Part shown: positions 34,991-43,669 of the stretch, piece by piece
Numbering within the stretch: the stretch's first letter is position 1
Layout of the letters: the number at the start of each line of letters is the position of its first letter
The notes under the pieces: generated by a model
Told to the model about the DNA's origin: nothing
Database searches by the model: none
Seen by the model: only the letters and a program-made list of their open reading frames with translations
Source of the DNA: Planctomycetota bacterium
GTDB lineage: Bacteria; Planctomycetota; B15-G4; SIAN01
NCBI GenBank assembly: GCA_028289345.1
Contig: JANQQL010000010.1
Coordinates: forward strand, 310,001 to 374,000
Length of the DNA stretch: 64,000 nucleotides
Reading direction: 5' to 3'
Program-made: the position numbers and the translations under genes

Positions 34991-35860
34991 ATGGAACCTC
35001 GGGACCCTTCACCGACTGACACTCCGCGCATTCTTCCGAACGCAACTCGAGGGGTGGTTCGACGCCAGCCTGGCCCCCTCCCCTTCGAAATGACCCGCTA
35101 TGCGCCAATCGAGGAGCTCGCCGACTTCGTCGAGAGCCTATGGATCGCGGCATGGAATCTCGGGAAAGAGCGCCATGACCAAGAAGTCCTCGCTTCGGGA
35201 ACGGTTGCCGCGGTCGTGGACTCGGGGCGGTACTCCAAGTCGGGGATCAGCGGCCCCGCGACGGGAGTCTTCGTGAAGACGCTCACCGGGAACGGACGAG
35301 CCTTCGGGATCAAGTTTCGCCCGGCGGGAATTCGTGGGTTCTCTCCGTTGCCGGTCTCCACGTTGACCAACGCTCGACTTCCCTTTGCAGAAGTGTTCGG
35401 TCCAGAAGGGGCCAGCTACGAACAAGCACAGCTCGAAGAAGAGTCCCACTCTGGGTTGTTGGCTCGGGCGAGTGAGTTCCTTGTCGCGCGGAACCCAGTT
35501 CTCGATCCGGCAGCGCGAGTCGCCCGCACCGCCTACGAGATCATTGCCGACAATCCCGACATCCAATCCACTTCCGAGCTGGCGGAGACGCTGCAGATGA
35601 CTGAGCGTCGCTTGCAACGACTGTTCAAGGAGTTCTTGGGAGTCACTCCCAAGTGGGCAATCCGACGCCATCGTTTCCAAGAAGTCCTCGGGCAGCTCCA
35701 GTCGGGCCACAAGCTGGATTTGACTCGCTTGGCAGTCGGACTCGGTTACTACGACCAAGCGCACTTCAACCACGAGTTCAAAGCCACGATGGGCTGCAGT
35801 CCTTCGTCATTCGTACAAGCGGCGCAAGACGGGGCGGGACCACGAGAATCACGCCCATGA
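34991..35860 (+). CDS. AraC family transcriptional regulator
   Basis: A 289-residue protein. The N-terminal about 170 residues resemble the sensor domain that accompanies many AraC regulators of the DUF6597 type (YAPIEELADFVESLWIAAW, VFVKTLTGNGRAFGIKFRPAG). The C-terminal about 100 residues are an AraC double helix-turn-helix, with TSELAETLQMTERRLQRLFKEFLGVTPKW in the first and LTRLAVGLGYYDQAHFNHEFKATMGCSPS in the second. Divergent from the DUF3224 gene, a likely target. Its stop overlaps the start of the archaemetzincin-like gene (ATGA), so the two are translationally coupled. Confidence 0.9.
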   Translation: MEPRDPSPTDTPRILPNATRGVVRRQPGPLPFEMTRYAPIEELADFVESLWIAAWNLGKERHDQEVLASGTVAAVVDSGRYSKSGISGPATGVFVKTLTGNGRAFGIKFRPAGIRGFSPLPVSTLTNARLPFAEVFGPEGASYEQAQLEEESHSGLLARASEFLVARNPVLDPAARVARTAYEIIADNPDIQSTSELAETLQMTERRLQRLFKEFLGVTPKWAIRRHRFQEVLGQLQSGHKLDLTRLAVGLGYYDQAHFNHEFKATMGCSPSSFVQAAQDGAGPRESRP

Positions 35861-37056
35861 TGGGTCCGCTCCTCGTTTCCTGGATGATTTCAGCTGTCGC
35901 CGTGGCGCAGTTGGTGGCGGTCCCCGGCGACATGCGGCCACCCTGCGTCGACTTGATCCTCGTCCCCGTGGGAAACGGTGATCTGCAACGGCTGGAGGGA
36001 ATCGCGGCCGAGTACCGCCACCTGCTCCGCCTCGAAGTCCGGGTGACGGAGCCCATGCAACCGGACCCAGCCGGCTTCCATGCCGATCGGCAGCAGTGGA
36101 TCGCCGAAAAGCTCGTCATGGACTTGGAAGCCGTGCGCGGTCCGACGCCCGACGGCTGTCAGCAACCCACGGTGATCGGGCTCACGGAGGAAGATCTATT
36201 CATCGAAGGAATGGACTGGAACTACGCGTACAGCTATCGCGACGGTCAGCGAAGAGCCATCGTGTCCACCGCGCAGATGCGCTGGGCGCGTGACAACTCC
36301 CTCCTGAACAAGTCGCTGCTCCGGGATCGCGCGTTCAAGATGATGACCAAGAACGTTGCCGTGCTTCACTTCCGGCTACCACTCAACAGCGATCCGCGCA
36401 GCGTTCTGTACAACAACATCCTGGGACCGGACGACTTGGATGCCATGGATCTGGCGACGATTTCCCGAGACATCGCCCAAGCGGTTCACGGCTTCGAAGG
36501 AGGCCCTCAACACCAGAGCCTTGCCTTGATCTTTTGGTCCGCCTACGGGTGTCACGAAGACCCCTTCTCGGCGAAAGTCACGAGCCTGCCCACAGAGATC
36601 AACCGTCGCAACATTCTGTGGAGACTCGCCCATCGAAAAGCTCGTCTGGGAGCAAGAATCGTCGCCGAGGGAGAAGTGCAGAAGGCCCTCCTCGAACTCC
36701 CTCCTGACGAGCAACAGCGCTTCCGAGATTCCACCGAGGCGGTTCTTCGTGCGTTCCACGAGGGTTCCCTGAAAAACGAGTCTCTCGAGATCCCAGCCAT
36801 TCCCATCCTCGCCCACTCGCCAGATCGTCCCCGCGAATGGAGCCCCGAAGCTCCGATCTTCGTGGCAATGTTCCTCGACTGCTCCCACGTCCCCGCGCAC
36901 TCCTCACGGTGGGCCAAACAAGCTCTCGCCGTGGTCGAATACACCGGCACCGGAGAGTTTCGCCGAGTCTCCCAGTTCCCCTACCGGACCGGACTCACCG
37001 TCATGGACCTGACCGACCAGATTCACCGGGGCATGGACGAAGCCCCGAAGCGTTGA
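35857..37056 (+). CDS. exported archaemetzincin-like protein lacking the zinc-binding motif
   Basis: A 399-residue protein with a signal-like N-terminus (about 1-18). Its first 200 residues track the archaemetzincin (M54) family: the opening strand VDLILVPVGNGD, the RQQWIAEKLV segment, IGLTEEDLFIEGMDWNYAYSY and the RRAIVSTAQMRW strand. Where archaemetzincins have HEXXHXXGXXHC, this protein reads NVAVLHFRLPLNSDPRSVLY, so the zinc ligands and catalytic Glu are missing, while the following SVLY..ILGPDDLDAMD aligns with the family's CVM..S..L.D.D region. It is therefore probably catalytically inactive. The C-terminal half is unrecognised. The start overlaps the AraC stop; the second ATG at 35860 is equally possible. 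The homology is by eye and should be tested. Confidence 0.65.
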   Translation: MMGPLLVSWMISAVAVAQLVAVPGDMRPPCVDLILVPVGNGDLQRLEGIAAEYRHLLRLEVRVTEPMQPDPAGFHADRQQWIAEKLVMDLEAVRGPTPDGCQQPTVIGLTEEDLFIEGMDWNYAYSYRDGQRRAIVSTAQMRWARDNSLLNKSLLRDRAFKMMTKNVAVLHFRLPLNSDPRSVLYNNILGPDDLDAMDLATISRDIAQAVHGFEGGPQHQSLALIFWSAYGCHEDPFSAKVTSLPTEINRRNILWRLAHRKARLGARIVAEGEVQKALLELPPDEQQRFRDSTEAVLRAFHEGSLKNESLEIPAIPILAHSPDRPREWSPEAPIFVAMFLDCSHVPAHSSRWAKQALAVVEYTGTGEFRRVSQFPYRTGLTVMDLTDQIHRGMDEAPKR

Positions 37057-37242
37057 GCTGGTCGGTGGAACCACCACTTCGCATGCGATCCGGTTCTTCG
37101 CCAGGGACGAGATTCGCTGGATCGGCCATCCGAGGCCGGGGGAAAGGAAGGAGCCCACCTTCAACATCCGTTCTCGGGCACGAGTTCAAGAAGCTGAGTC
37201 CCTTCCCTCGATCAGCGGGGCTGGAGAAGATGGAGGTGACTC

Positions 37243-39879
37243 ATGAGCGAATCCAACGACGCCCTGGGAGTTGACCATCTGCTCGAGCATCAACCGTCGA
37301 TGCAACGGCTGGCTCGGCAACTGGTGCGGGATGAAGCAACGGCAGAAGACGTGGTTCAGGACACCTGGATCCGCGTTCTCAATCACTCGTCTCGATGGCC
37401 GCGGGCGGTGCGCAGCTGGCTGGAGTCCGTGGTTCGCAGCGTGGCCTCCCACGAAGGAAGGGCTCGCACTCGTCGGCGAAGGCGAGAGGCTCACGCGTCC
37501 CGTCCCGAAGCAATCTCGTCCACCCACGAGCTGGCCGAAAAAGTCGACGTGCAGCGAGCTCTCGCGGCGGCGGTCCTCGGGTTGAACGAGCCCTATCGGT
37601 CGACACTCCTGTGGCGATACTTCGAAGACCGAACTCCCACCGAGATCGCCAAGGCCCGCGGAATTCCCGTGAGCACGGTCAAAACCCAACTCCAACGAGG
37701 TCACGCGGCGCTGCGCCAAGAGTTGGAACGATGCTGGGGTCCTGGCGCGAAGAAGCTGCGTCACGGACTTTGGCTGCTCGCGGGAGTACGCGGAGACCCT
37801 CGGACGCTCACCAAAAAGACCGAGCCCATGGGAGTGGAAACGGTGGCAAGCGTGGCGGGAGTGTCGGGCTTGTGGAAGATCCTGGGTTTCCTCGCCGCGT
37901 GTGCGCTCGTGGGCGCGCCGTTCGCTCTGAGTTTCAAGGAAGAGCATTCAACAGCCGGCAAGGATCCTCAATCAGCCCCCCTGAATCTCGCGCGCTCCAA
38001 CAACCCAGCGCACGCGGTGCCGCCAATCTCCCGCACATCTCCCGATGGCTCTGCCGCGGCTCTCGACCCAGTCCTCTCAGAATCGACAGCGGGGCCGGAG
38101 CTAGAGACGGTGGAAATCCACGGCACGGTCGTCGATGAAGAGGGAGTTGCCATTCACGGAGCCAAGGTTTGGATCTATCGGATGTACCCAGAGGAAGTCG
38201 TCCTCGGATCCGGTCACAGCGACAAAGACGGCACGTTTCGAGTTCCCATCCAGGCGCCCGAACCGGACGATTCCTACTCGGCCTTTGCCCGACACCCCAA
38301 CTTTTCCTGGGGACCTTCCGTTTCGACCAACGATTTGGACGAGTCTCTTTCGGTGACTCTCGCTCCCAGAACCCAGGTGCAAGGGCGGGTTTTGGACGCT
38401 GCCGGGCTTCCCCTCGCGGGTGTCGAAGTCTCACCAAGGTCGATGGAGGCCCCGATCACCCGAGACGGTCCCACTCGCCTTGCCGCGATTCCTTTCAAGA
38501 CGATTCGACAACTCACGGGAACCAACGGCGAGTTCGTCTTCTTCGACTTCCCTGCGGGCCGCACCCTGAACATGAGATGTGACAAGGCCGGCTATGCGCC
38601 GATCTTTCCTCAGGTCTCGTTGTCAAGAACCGCCACGTCTCAGCCACAGCAATGGGAGATGTTTGCAGAGGCGATCGTCCGTGGGCGAGTGTTTCATGAG
38701 GACGGCGTAACTCCCGCGGAGGGAGTCGATCTATGGTGCGACGGTGCTGACACTGCCACGATGTGGCGTGTCTACCTCTCCCGAGGGGCAACGACACTCG
38801 CTGACGGAAGCTATGAACTGCGGGGGCTCCCTCACGGAAAACTTCGACTTTCGCTGCTTCGAGATGAGTCCATCGATCGGACGTTCTCCCATCCCAAGGA
38901 AGTGACTTTGGTTCCCGGACAGAAACTCAACGAAGTCGACTTCTTCCTCAAGCGCGGGGGAGGAACAATCACACTAAGCCTCTTCGACGAAGAGTCGGGG
39001 GAGCCGATTGCAGGGGCCCGCGTAACCTGTTCGCGAGGAGGATTTGGCCCATCCCGGTCCCTGACTGCTGACGAGCAAGGGGTCGTGACCTTCGATGCAT
39101 TGCCGGGTGATCACTACATCCATCCATGGGGTCTCGAAGGGTATCTGATTGGCAATCCCCGCTTCCTCGTCGTGCCCATGGGAAACCAGGACATGGAGCT
39201 CGAGTACCCGATCTCTCCCGCCGCTTCCCTCAAAGGAAGAATCGTTTACTCCCAAGGGCTACCGGTGGCCGGCGCCGACGTGCGCCGCGTCAGTCCCGAG
39301 GGAAGGACCGTCACCGTCGGTTCACGGACTGTCAGCGAGTACGAGCTCCAGCACAGCCTTTCCTGCAACCAGGTCCTCACCGACGTTCACGGACAGTTCG
39401 AACTGTCCGGTTTCGTACCGGGGCATCCTGCGTATGTCCGCGCCTGGACCAGTGAGTTAGGAGTTCCTCACGCCCTCGAAGTCGAGCTCGGCTCTCCCGC
39501 CAAGGTCACTCTCCACCCAAAACCCTCCCACCGGATCATCGGCCGAGTGACCAACGAACGCGGCGAATCGGTGGGCGGTGCCAAGGTTCGATTACTGGAG
39601 ATCAAGGAGGACGGTGAGCCGTTTCAGCAGTACCAGCTCATGCACTGGCAGAAGGTCACGACGGATTCCGAAGGCCACTTCGAGTTCCAAACGGTCTGGC
39701 CCGAGCAACGCTATCGAGTTGCGGCAAGCAAGCATTCTTTGGAGAAGTTCACGGCACGCGGTGATCCTCAAACGCTCGTTGGTGAATCAGAGCAGTTCGT
39801 GGTGAAAGCAGAGTTGACAGAACTACCGCCGATTCGTGTCGGCCTTCAACGACTCCCGCCATACTCCACTCGAGATTGA
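37243..39879 (+). CDS. ECF-type sigma factor fused to a membrane helix and exported carboxypeptidase-regulatory-like repeats
   Basis: An 878-residue fusion. Residues about 10-75 are sigma-70 region 2 (LARQLVRDEATAEDVVQDTWIRVLNH) and about 105-165 region 4 (LNEPYRSTLLWRYFEDRTPTEIAKARGIPVSTVKTQLQRGHAAL), as in ECF sigma factors. A membrane helix lies at about 207-228 (LWKILGFLAACALVGAPFAL), followed by a Ser/Pro-rich linker and about 600 residues of carboxypeptidase-regulatory-like sandwich repeats (IHGTVVDEEGVAIHGAKVWIY, VQGRVLDAAGLPLAGVEVS, LKGRIVYSQGLPVAGADV, IIGRVTNERGESVGGAKVRL). The topology implies a cytoplasmic sigma factor tethered to an extracytoplasmic sensor. GGAGG lies 6 bases before the ATG. 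No anti-sigma gene adjoins it. Confidence 0.9.
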   Translation: MSESNDALGVDHLLEHQPSMQRLARQLVRDEATAEDVVQDTWIRVLNHSSRWPRAVRSWLESVVRSVASHEGRARTRRRRREAHASRPEAISSTHELAEKVDVQRALAAAVLGLNEPYRSTLLWRYFEDRTPTEIAKARGIPVSTVKTQLQRGHAALRQELERCWGPGAKKLRHGLWLLAGVRGDPRTLTKKTEPMGVETVASVAGVSGLWKILGFLAACALVGAPFALSFKEEHSTAGKDPQSAPLNLARSNNPAHAVPPISRTSPDGSAAALDPVLSESTAGPELETVEIHGTVVDEEGVAIHGAKVWIYRMYPEEVVLGSGHSDKDGTFRVPIQAPEPDDSYSAFARHPNFSWGPSVSTNDLDESLSVTLAPRTQVQGRVLDAAGLPLAGVEVSPRSMEAPITRDGPTRLAAIPFKTIRQLTGTNGEFVFFDFPAGRTLNMRCDKAGYAPIFPQVSLSRTATSQPQQWEMFAEAIVRGRVFHEDGVTPAEGVDLWCDGADTATMWRVYLSRGATTLADGSYELRGLPHGKLRLSLLRDESIDRTFSHPKEVTLVPGQKLNEVDFFLKRGGGTITLSLFDEESGEPIAGARVTCSRGGFGPSRSLTADEQGVVTFDALPGDHYIHPWGLEGYLIGNPRFLVVPMGNQDMELEYPISPAASLKGRIVYSQGLPVAGADVRRVSPEGRTVTVGSRTVSEYELQHSLSCNQVLTDVHGQFELSGFVPGHPAYVRAWTSELGVPHALEVELGSPAKVTLHPKPSHRIIGRVTNERGESVGGAKVRLLEIKEDGEPFQQYQLMHWQKVTTDSEGHFEFQTVWPEQRYRVAASKHSLEKFTARGDPQTLVGESEQFVVKAELTELPPIRVGLQRLPPYSTRD

Positions 39880-40292
39880 ATTGGACGCTTTGCCGACCCG
39901 GGAGAGACCGGCTCAGTTCCAGACCAGGCGACCGCCAGAACCGAACGCCGCTCCTCGCACTCCCTCGCCCCCAGGGGCCCCCGACACTTCATCCGCAAGG
40001 CGTGGCTCAAAGGACGAGCCCCCAACTCGACTCCCAAGTTTCTCTGATTTTTCTGGCGGACCGGCCCTCGCCTTCTTGCAAGGCATGGCAGAGGAGGACT
40101 TTCTGGCCGCCGGCCAGGAGGTTCTTTTTGGGTGAGGCCGGTGCCCTCGCTCCGAACGATCGCGGACAGACCTTCGGACGAAGCACCACGCGAAGCCTCC
40201 TTCTCGAGCGCCTCGGCAGGCTCTTGGGCGGCTTGTGCGAACCCCTCGCGTTTTTCCACCAAGCTCCCGTGAATGAATCGGAGAACCCCACC
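39880..40292. other. 413-base stretch without a recognisable gene
   Basis: Between the sigma-fusion gene and the beta-helix gene. Open frames here translate to low-complexity Arg/Pro/Ser sequence typical of non-coding GC-rich DNA. It contains a terminator-like hairpin at 40103-40129 and presumably the beta-helix promoter. Confidence 0.5.
40103..40129 (+). terminator. terminator-like hairpin
   Basis: CTGGCC (40103-40108) and GGCCAG (40112-40117) form a perfect 6-pair stem with a 3-base loop, followed 6 bases later by TTTTT (40125-40129). It lies 223 bases after the sigma-fusion stop, so it is distant, and the stem is short. Confidence 0.35.
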
Positions 40293-41591
40293 ATGGACTT
40301 GCTCTTGCGACGAGTGCCATTCGTCTTGCTCACGGCTCTGGCATGGGTCGTTCCGGCCCAGGCGGCAGACTTCATCGTCGACGTGAACAATGGACCGGGC
40401 ACCGACTTCACCGAGATCCAAGCGGCGATCGACGCGGCGAGTCCCGACGACTCCTTGTTGGTCCGCGAAGGATCGTACCGGAGCTTCACCCTGAACAAGG
40501 GGTTGACGATTCGCCGCCTCGGAGAGGGGCTGGTCATCATCGGACCGGACCTCACGAACATCCGACAGATCCCTCAAGGACAGATCGTGGTTCTCGAGGA
40601 TCTGTTCTTTTCCAAGATGCGATTGGAGCGGTCCAAGGGACTGATCTACGCCAACAAGACCTTCTCGGGCCCCGGCACCGAGCCCGGAGGCGAGACCTAC
40701 ACGGTCGCCATCGAGAGCTGCCACGACGTGCGCTTGCGCCAGTTCGCCATCAACGCAACCACCAGCCGCGCCCGCGACGGCATTCGAGTGACGGACTCTC
40801 GCTTGACGATTGATGGTGGACCGATTGACGGGTCGTGGGGTGCTCGCGGAAACGCGGCGAGCCCGGACGGAGAAAATGGTGGCATCGGCTTGATTGCCGA
40901 ACGCGGCTCCATTGTCCACGCCTCGTTTTGCCGCATCTTCGGGGGCAACGGCGGATCGGCATTCTTCGACCCCGGCGCCGGAAACGTCGGAGGCAGCGGT
41001 GGCTTGGCCGCGTTGGTGACGTCCTACTCACGGGTGGAATACAACGGCATCATCGAGACCCAAGCTCGCGGTGGCTTCGGGGCCATCGGAGGCGACGGAG
41101 TTCCCCATTGCCCGCTGTGGGGAATGCCGGCCTCCGCGTTCCACGTCGAGTCCACCGGGCATGTGCGCGTGGGCGGGTTCGTGCGAGTCGACGGTGCCAC
41201 GTCCCACTGTTTCCCGGATGCACCGCCGTTCTCCGGACCGGGGACGATCGAAGTGGTCGACCCCCCGGACCTGGCCATGGCGGTGACCGAAGCCTTGCCT
41301 CCGTTTGTCCTCGCCAAGATTCAAGTCGTCGGAACCCCCGGCTCCGACGTTCGACTTCTGGCCGGAGTGGAACCAATCATCCAAGACATTCCCACGATTC
41401 TCGGTCAACCGCTGATGGTCGAGCCGCTGGAGAAGATTCCCCTCGGGATCATTCCGTCGTCGGGTGTTCTCGAAGTGACGCCGGACTTGATCCCGTCGTT
41501 CCCGGGTGCGCGGGTCATCTTGCTCCAGACCTATGCCCGGCATCCGAATGGCTCGGTGTCGCTTTCGAACTCGACGGGGCTGACGCCGTAA
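40293..41591 (+). CDS. exported parallel beta-helix protein
   Basis: A 432-residue protein with a signal peptide (about 1-24, ending AQA). It opens with VDVNNGPGTDFTEIQAAIDAASPDDSLLVREGSY, the typical start of right-handed parallel beta-helix proteins of the DUF1565/pectate-lyase-like type, followed by repeated strands to about residue 300 with Gly-rich turns (GGNGGSAFF, GNVGGSGGLAAL). The C-terminal 100 residues (PFVLAKIQVVGTPGSDV to the end) resemble the terminal domain of other exported proteins in the window. No catalytic residues are identifiable. The start ATG 40293 has GGAGA about 9 bases upstream; the longer open frame is non-coding. Convergent with the MerC-like gene. Confidence 0.8.
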   Translation: MDLLLRRVPFVLLTALAWVVPAQAADFIVDVNNGPGTDFTEIQAAIDAASPDDSLLVREGSYRSFTLNKGLTIRRLGEGLVIIGPDLTNIRQIPQGQIVVLEDLFFSKMRLERSKGLIYANKTFSGPGTEPGGETYTVAIESCHDVRLRQFAINATTSRARDGIRVTDSRLTIDGGPIDGSWGARGNAASPDGENGGIGLIAERGSIVHASFCRIFGGNGGSAFFDPGAGNVGGSGGLAALVTSYSRVEYNGIIETQARGGFGAIGGDGVPHCPLWGMPASAFHVESTGHVRVGGFVRVDGATSHCFPDAPPFSGPGTIEVVDPPDLAMAVTEALPPFVLAKIQVVGTPGSDVRLLAGVEPIIQDIPTILGQPLMVEPLEKIPLGIIPSSGVLEVTPDLIPSFPGARVILLQTYARHPNGSVSLSNSTGLTP

Positions 41592-41599
41592 CCGAGGAA

Positions 41600-41623
41600 G
41601 TGATCGTTTCTCGACGCGATCAC
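41600..41623. terminator. bidirectional hairpin between convergent genes
   Basis: GTGATCG (41600-41606) and CGATCAC (41617-41623) pair perfectly around a 10-base loop in the 39-base gap between the beta-helix gene and the MerC-like gene. No T tract follows, so its role as a terminator is inferred from position. Confidence 0.45.
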
Positions 41624-41630
41624 ATCCCCA

Positions 41631-42206
41631 CTACGGAATGGCGCAACAGTCTTCACCCGACGACGCGTTGCCAGCATTCGCCTCACAGCAGCGACGGCAC
41701 AAGAAGTTGCCCAAGTGACAGGCAAGTAAGAAACCGCTGCCAATGATCGTGGCCACCGAGGCAGGCGGCCAGCCCAGGGATGCTTGGCCGGTCTCGTCCT
41801 CGACCAACTGTGGGCAGCAGCTGGCGCATGCCTCGCCGGCTTCCGGAGAGGGATCATCGCCGACGAACGGAAGCACACAACCCAGCAGGACGCATCCGAT
41901 CCCGAGCAAGGCGGATCCGGCAACCCAAGCTCGGCGATGAATCCGGTAGCCCCGGCAAAGCACCGTGCAGGCCAGGGGGAGGACGATGAGGGCGATGAGC
42001 GCGTGGGAGCAAGGGTGGGCCCAGATTCCGCCGATCGTGGGAATCGTCAAGAACAACAAAGGCGCAACAAGGCAATGAATCGCACAGGCCACGGAAGCGA
42101 CGGCGCCGAGTCGATCCCAGCGGTTCGAGGTTGCCGTGAGGAACAATCCAGCTTCGGTGTTCCCCACCGTCCCCGAGGGGAGAGCCGCTTCGGAGGAAGA
42201 GGTCAT
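41631..42206 (-). CDS. MerC-like membrane protein
   Basis: A 191-residue protein with about four membrane helices. The first contains AIHCLVAPLLFLTIPTIGG, the signature of MerC-domain proteins, which in mercury-resistant bacteria import mercuric ions via paired cysteines. Here the C-terminus is Cys-rich (ASCCPQ, CRRCCEAN, DCCAIP), suggesting metal binding, but no mer genes are present. The ATG overlaps the stop of the ABC permease gene (ATGA), so it is the last gene of the four-gene ABC operon. Metal specificity and direction of transport are unknown. Confidence 0.8.
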   Translation of the reverse strand: MTSSSEAALPSGTVGNTEAGLFLTATSNRWDRLGAVASVACAIHCLVAPLLFLTIPTIGGIWAHPCSHALIALIVLPLACTVLCRGYRIHRRAWVAGSALLGIGCVLLGCVLPFVGDDPSPEAGEACASCCPQLVEDETGQASLGWPPASVATIIGSGFLLACHLGNFLCRRCCEANAGNASSGEDCCAIP

Positions 42207-43669
42207 CGCGCCGATCCTGCAATCTGTGTGGATGGTGGTCTTTGCAGGCGAGGGACCGTGGTGACCAGGTTCCGCGCACGCCGCCGACGGGAAAGGATCC
42301 CTGCCAACGCGACAAAGAGCAAGGCCCAGGCGCCCAACAGTCCGCCCTCCTTCCATGCCGGCCTGACCAAAGAACCGACCGTCGCCGGAGTGATGGTGAG
42401 GAGCTCTTCAAAGTCCTGAGAGTCGAGAGTTTGCGAGCTCCAGGTGGACTGGACGTAGCGGGAGATCCGCGCAGACGTGGCCTCCACGACGCTTTGCTGA
42501 AAACTCCGGGCTGCTTCTGGACCACGCCCGGCAAGCCCTTCGAGTGCGTGGGTGAAGGCCACCGCGGGAGAAGCCAAGCTCATCATTCCGACGAGTCGTG
42601 ATTGCCTCCCAGAACGCTCTCTCCGATTCGCCAGCAGCTCTTCCAGGCCCACGATCCAGAGGGCCGAACGCGCAACGTCGGCGGCTTCACTTCGATCTTC
42701 CGGGACTTGACCTTGCAAGTCAGAGAAGCGCTCTTGCATTCTGGCAAGGACAGCTTCGTCTTCCCAATCTGCATAAGCCTGCCCGGCGTCCCGAGCTTCG
42801 ACGGTGAGGTCGATGGCAAAGTCGTCTGCTGCGAGCGCAGCGGAGCGCTCCACTCCGATCGCAGGAACGAGCACGCACAGGAGGATCCAGGCCGCTCCCA
42901 TCGCAACGGCCCCCTGGGAGGGATTCTGCACGCGGAGCGCGACCGCACCGAGCAACGCCGTCCACACAGCGACGTAGGCGACCACCAAGGTGGCGAAAGC
43001 AAGACCGCTTCCCGCATTCATGGATCCCAAAGCGCAAGCACCGGCGACAAGGGAAAGCCCGACCGCGGCTCCGATGACCCCAACGGCGATGCATCGAGCG
43101 GTCAGCCAAGTCCGATCGCGACCCGACTGAACGCGGATCATGGGAAGGATGCCCGTCGCGCGCTCGTATCCCCCCAACTCCACTCCCAGAGCCAGAATCA
43201 TCAAAGGGAGGAGAAGGGCAAGTACCGTCACCAGATCGAGCCCGCCGGCGGCAGCGAGTTCAGGATTCTCGATCCTGGCTCCCTGGGGGAGCGTCGGATC
43301 GGTCCATCGGTTGATTCGGATGGCAACGGTCCCGACCTCGGCAGCGGCGAACGCAATGCCGGCGAGCGGCGCGGGGGTCCGACAGAGACGCGTGGCCGCG
43401 TACCAGTCCTGCCACACGGGATCCGAAAGATCCACCCAAGGACGCTCTTCCGGCCCCTTCTCCCCGGCCGCGAAGAGCTCACGAGTCTCTGCCACAGTTT
43501 CGTTCTGCGCGGCAAATCCCGCTTCGACCGAATCTTCCCAACGTCGAACGTCAAGTTGGCCTTGGAACGTCGCGAAGAAGCCCGTCCCCAGCACCAACAA
43601 CAGGACCAGAACCCTCCATGGCGAACGCGCGAGGATTCGCAACTCCAGTCCCAAGGCGGCGGCAATCAA
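42203..43669 (-). CDS. ABC-2 type transporter permease, DUF3526-like (second)
   Basis: A 488-residue polytopic protein: an N-terminal helix (about 17-35), a large extracytoplasmic loop, five or so helices from about residue 145 to 285, and a last helix near the C-terminus. The loop contains the PVWQDWYAATRL and PLAGIAFAAAEVG stretches that match the paired permease architecture. The start is TTG 43669, which overlaps the upstream stop (TTGA) and has AGGGG 6 bases before it; the longer ATG frame from 43735 would overlap by 70 bases. Third gene of the ABC operon. The transported substrate is unknown. Confidence 0.8.
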   Translation of the reverse strand: MIAAALGLELRILARSPWRVLVLLLVLGTGFFATFQGQLDVRRWEDSVEAGFAAQNETVAETRELFAAGEKGPEERPWVDLSDPVWQDWYAATRLCRTPAPLAGIAFAAAEVGTVAIRINRWTDPTLPQGARIENPELAAAGGLDLVTVLALLLPLMILALGVELGGYERATGILPMIRVQSGRDRTWLTARCIAVGVIGAAVGLSLVAGACALGSMNAGSGLAFATLVVAYVAVWTALLGAVALRVQNPSQGAVAMGAAWILLCVLVPAIGVERSAALAADDFAIDLTVEARDAGQAYADWEDEAVLARMQERFSDLQGQVPEDRSEAADVARSALWIVGLEELLANRRERSGRQSRLVGMMSLASPAVAFTHALEGLAGRGPEAARSFQQSVVEATSARISRYVQSTWSSQTLDSQDFEELLTITPATVGSLVRPAWKEGGLLGAWALLFVALAGILSRRRRARNLVTTVPRLQRPPSTQIAGSAR

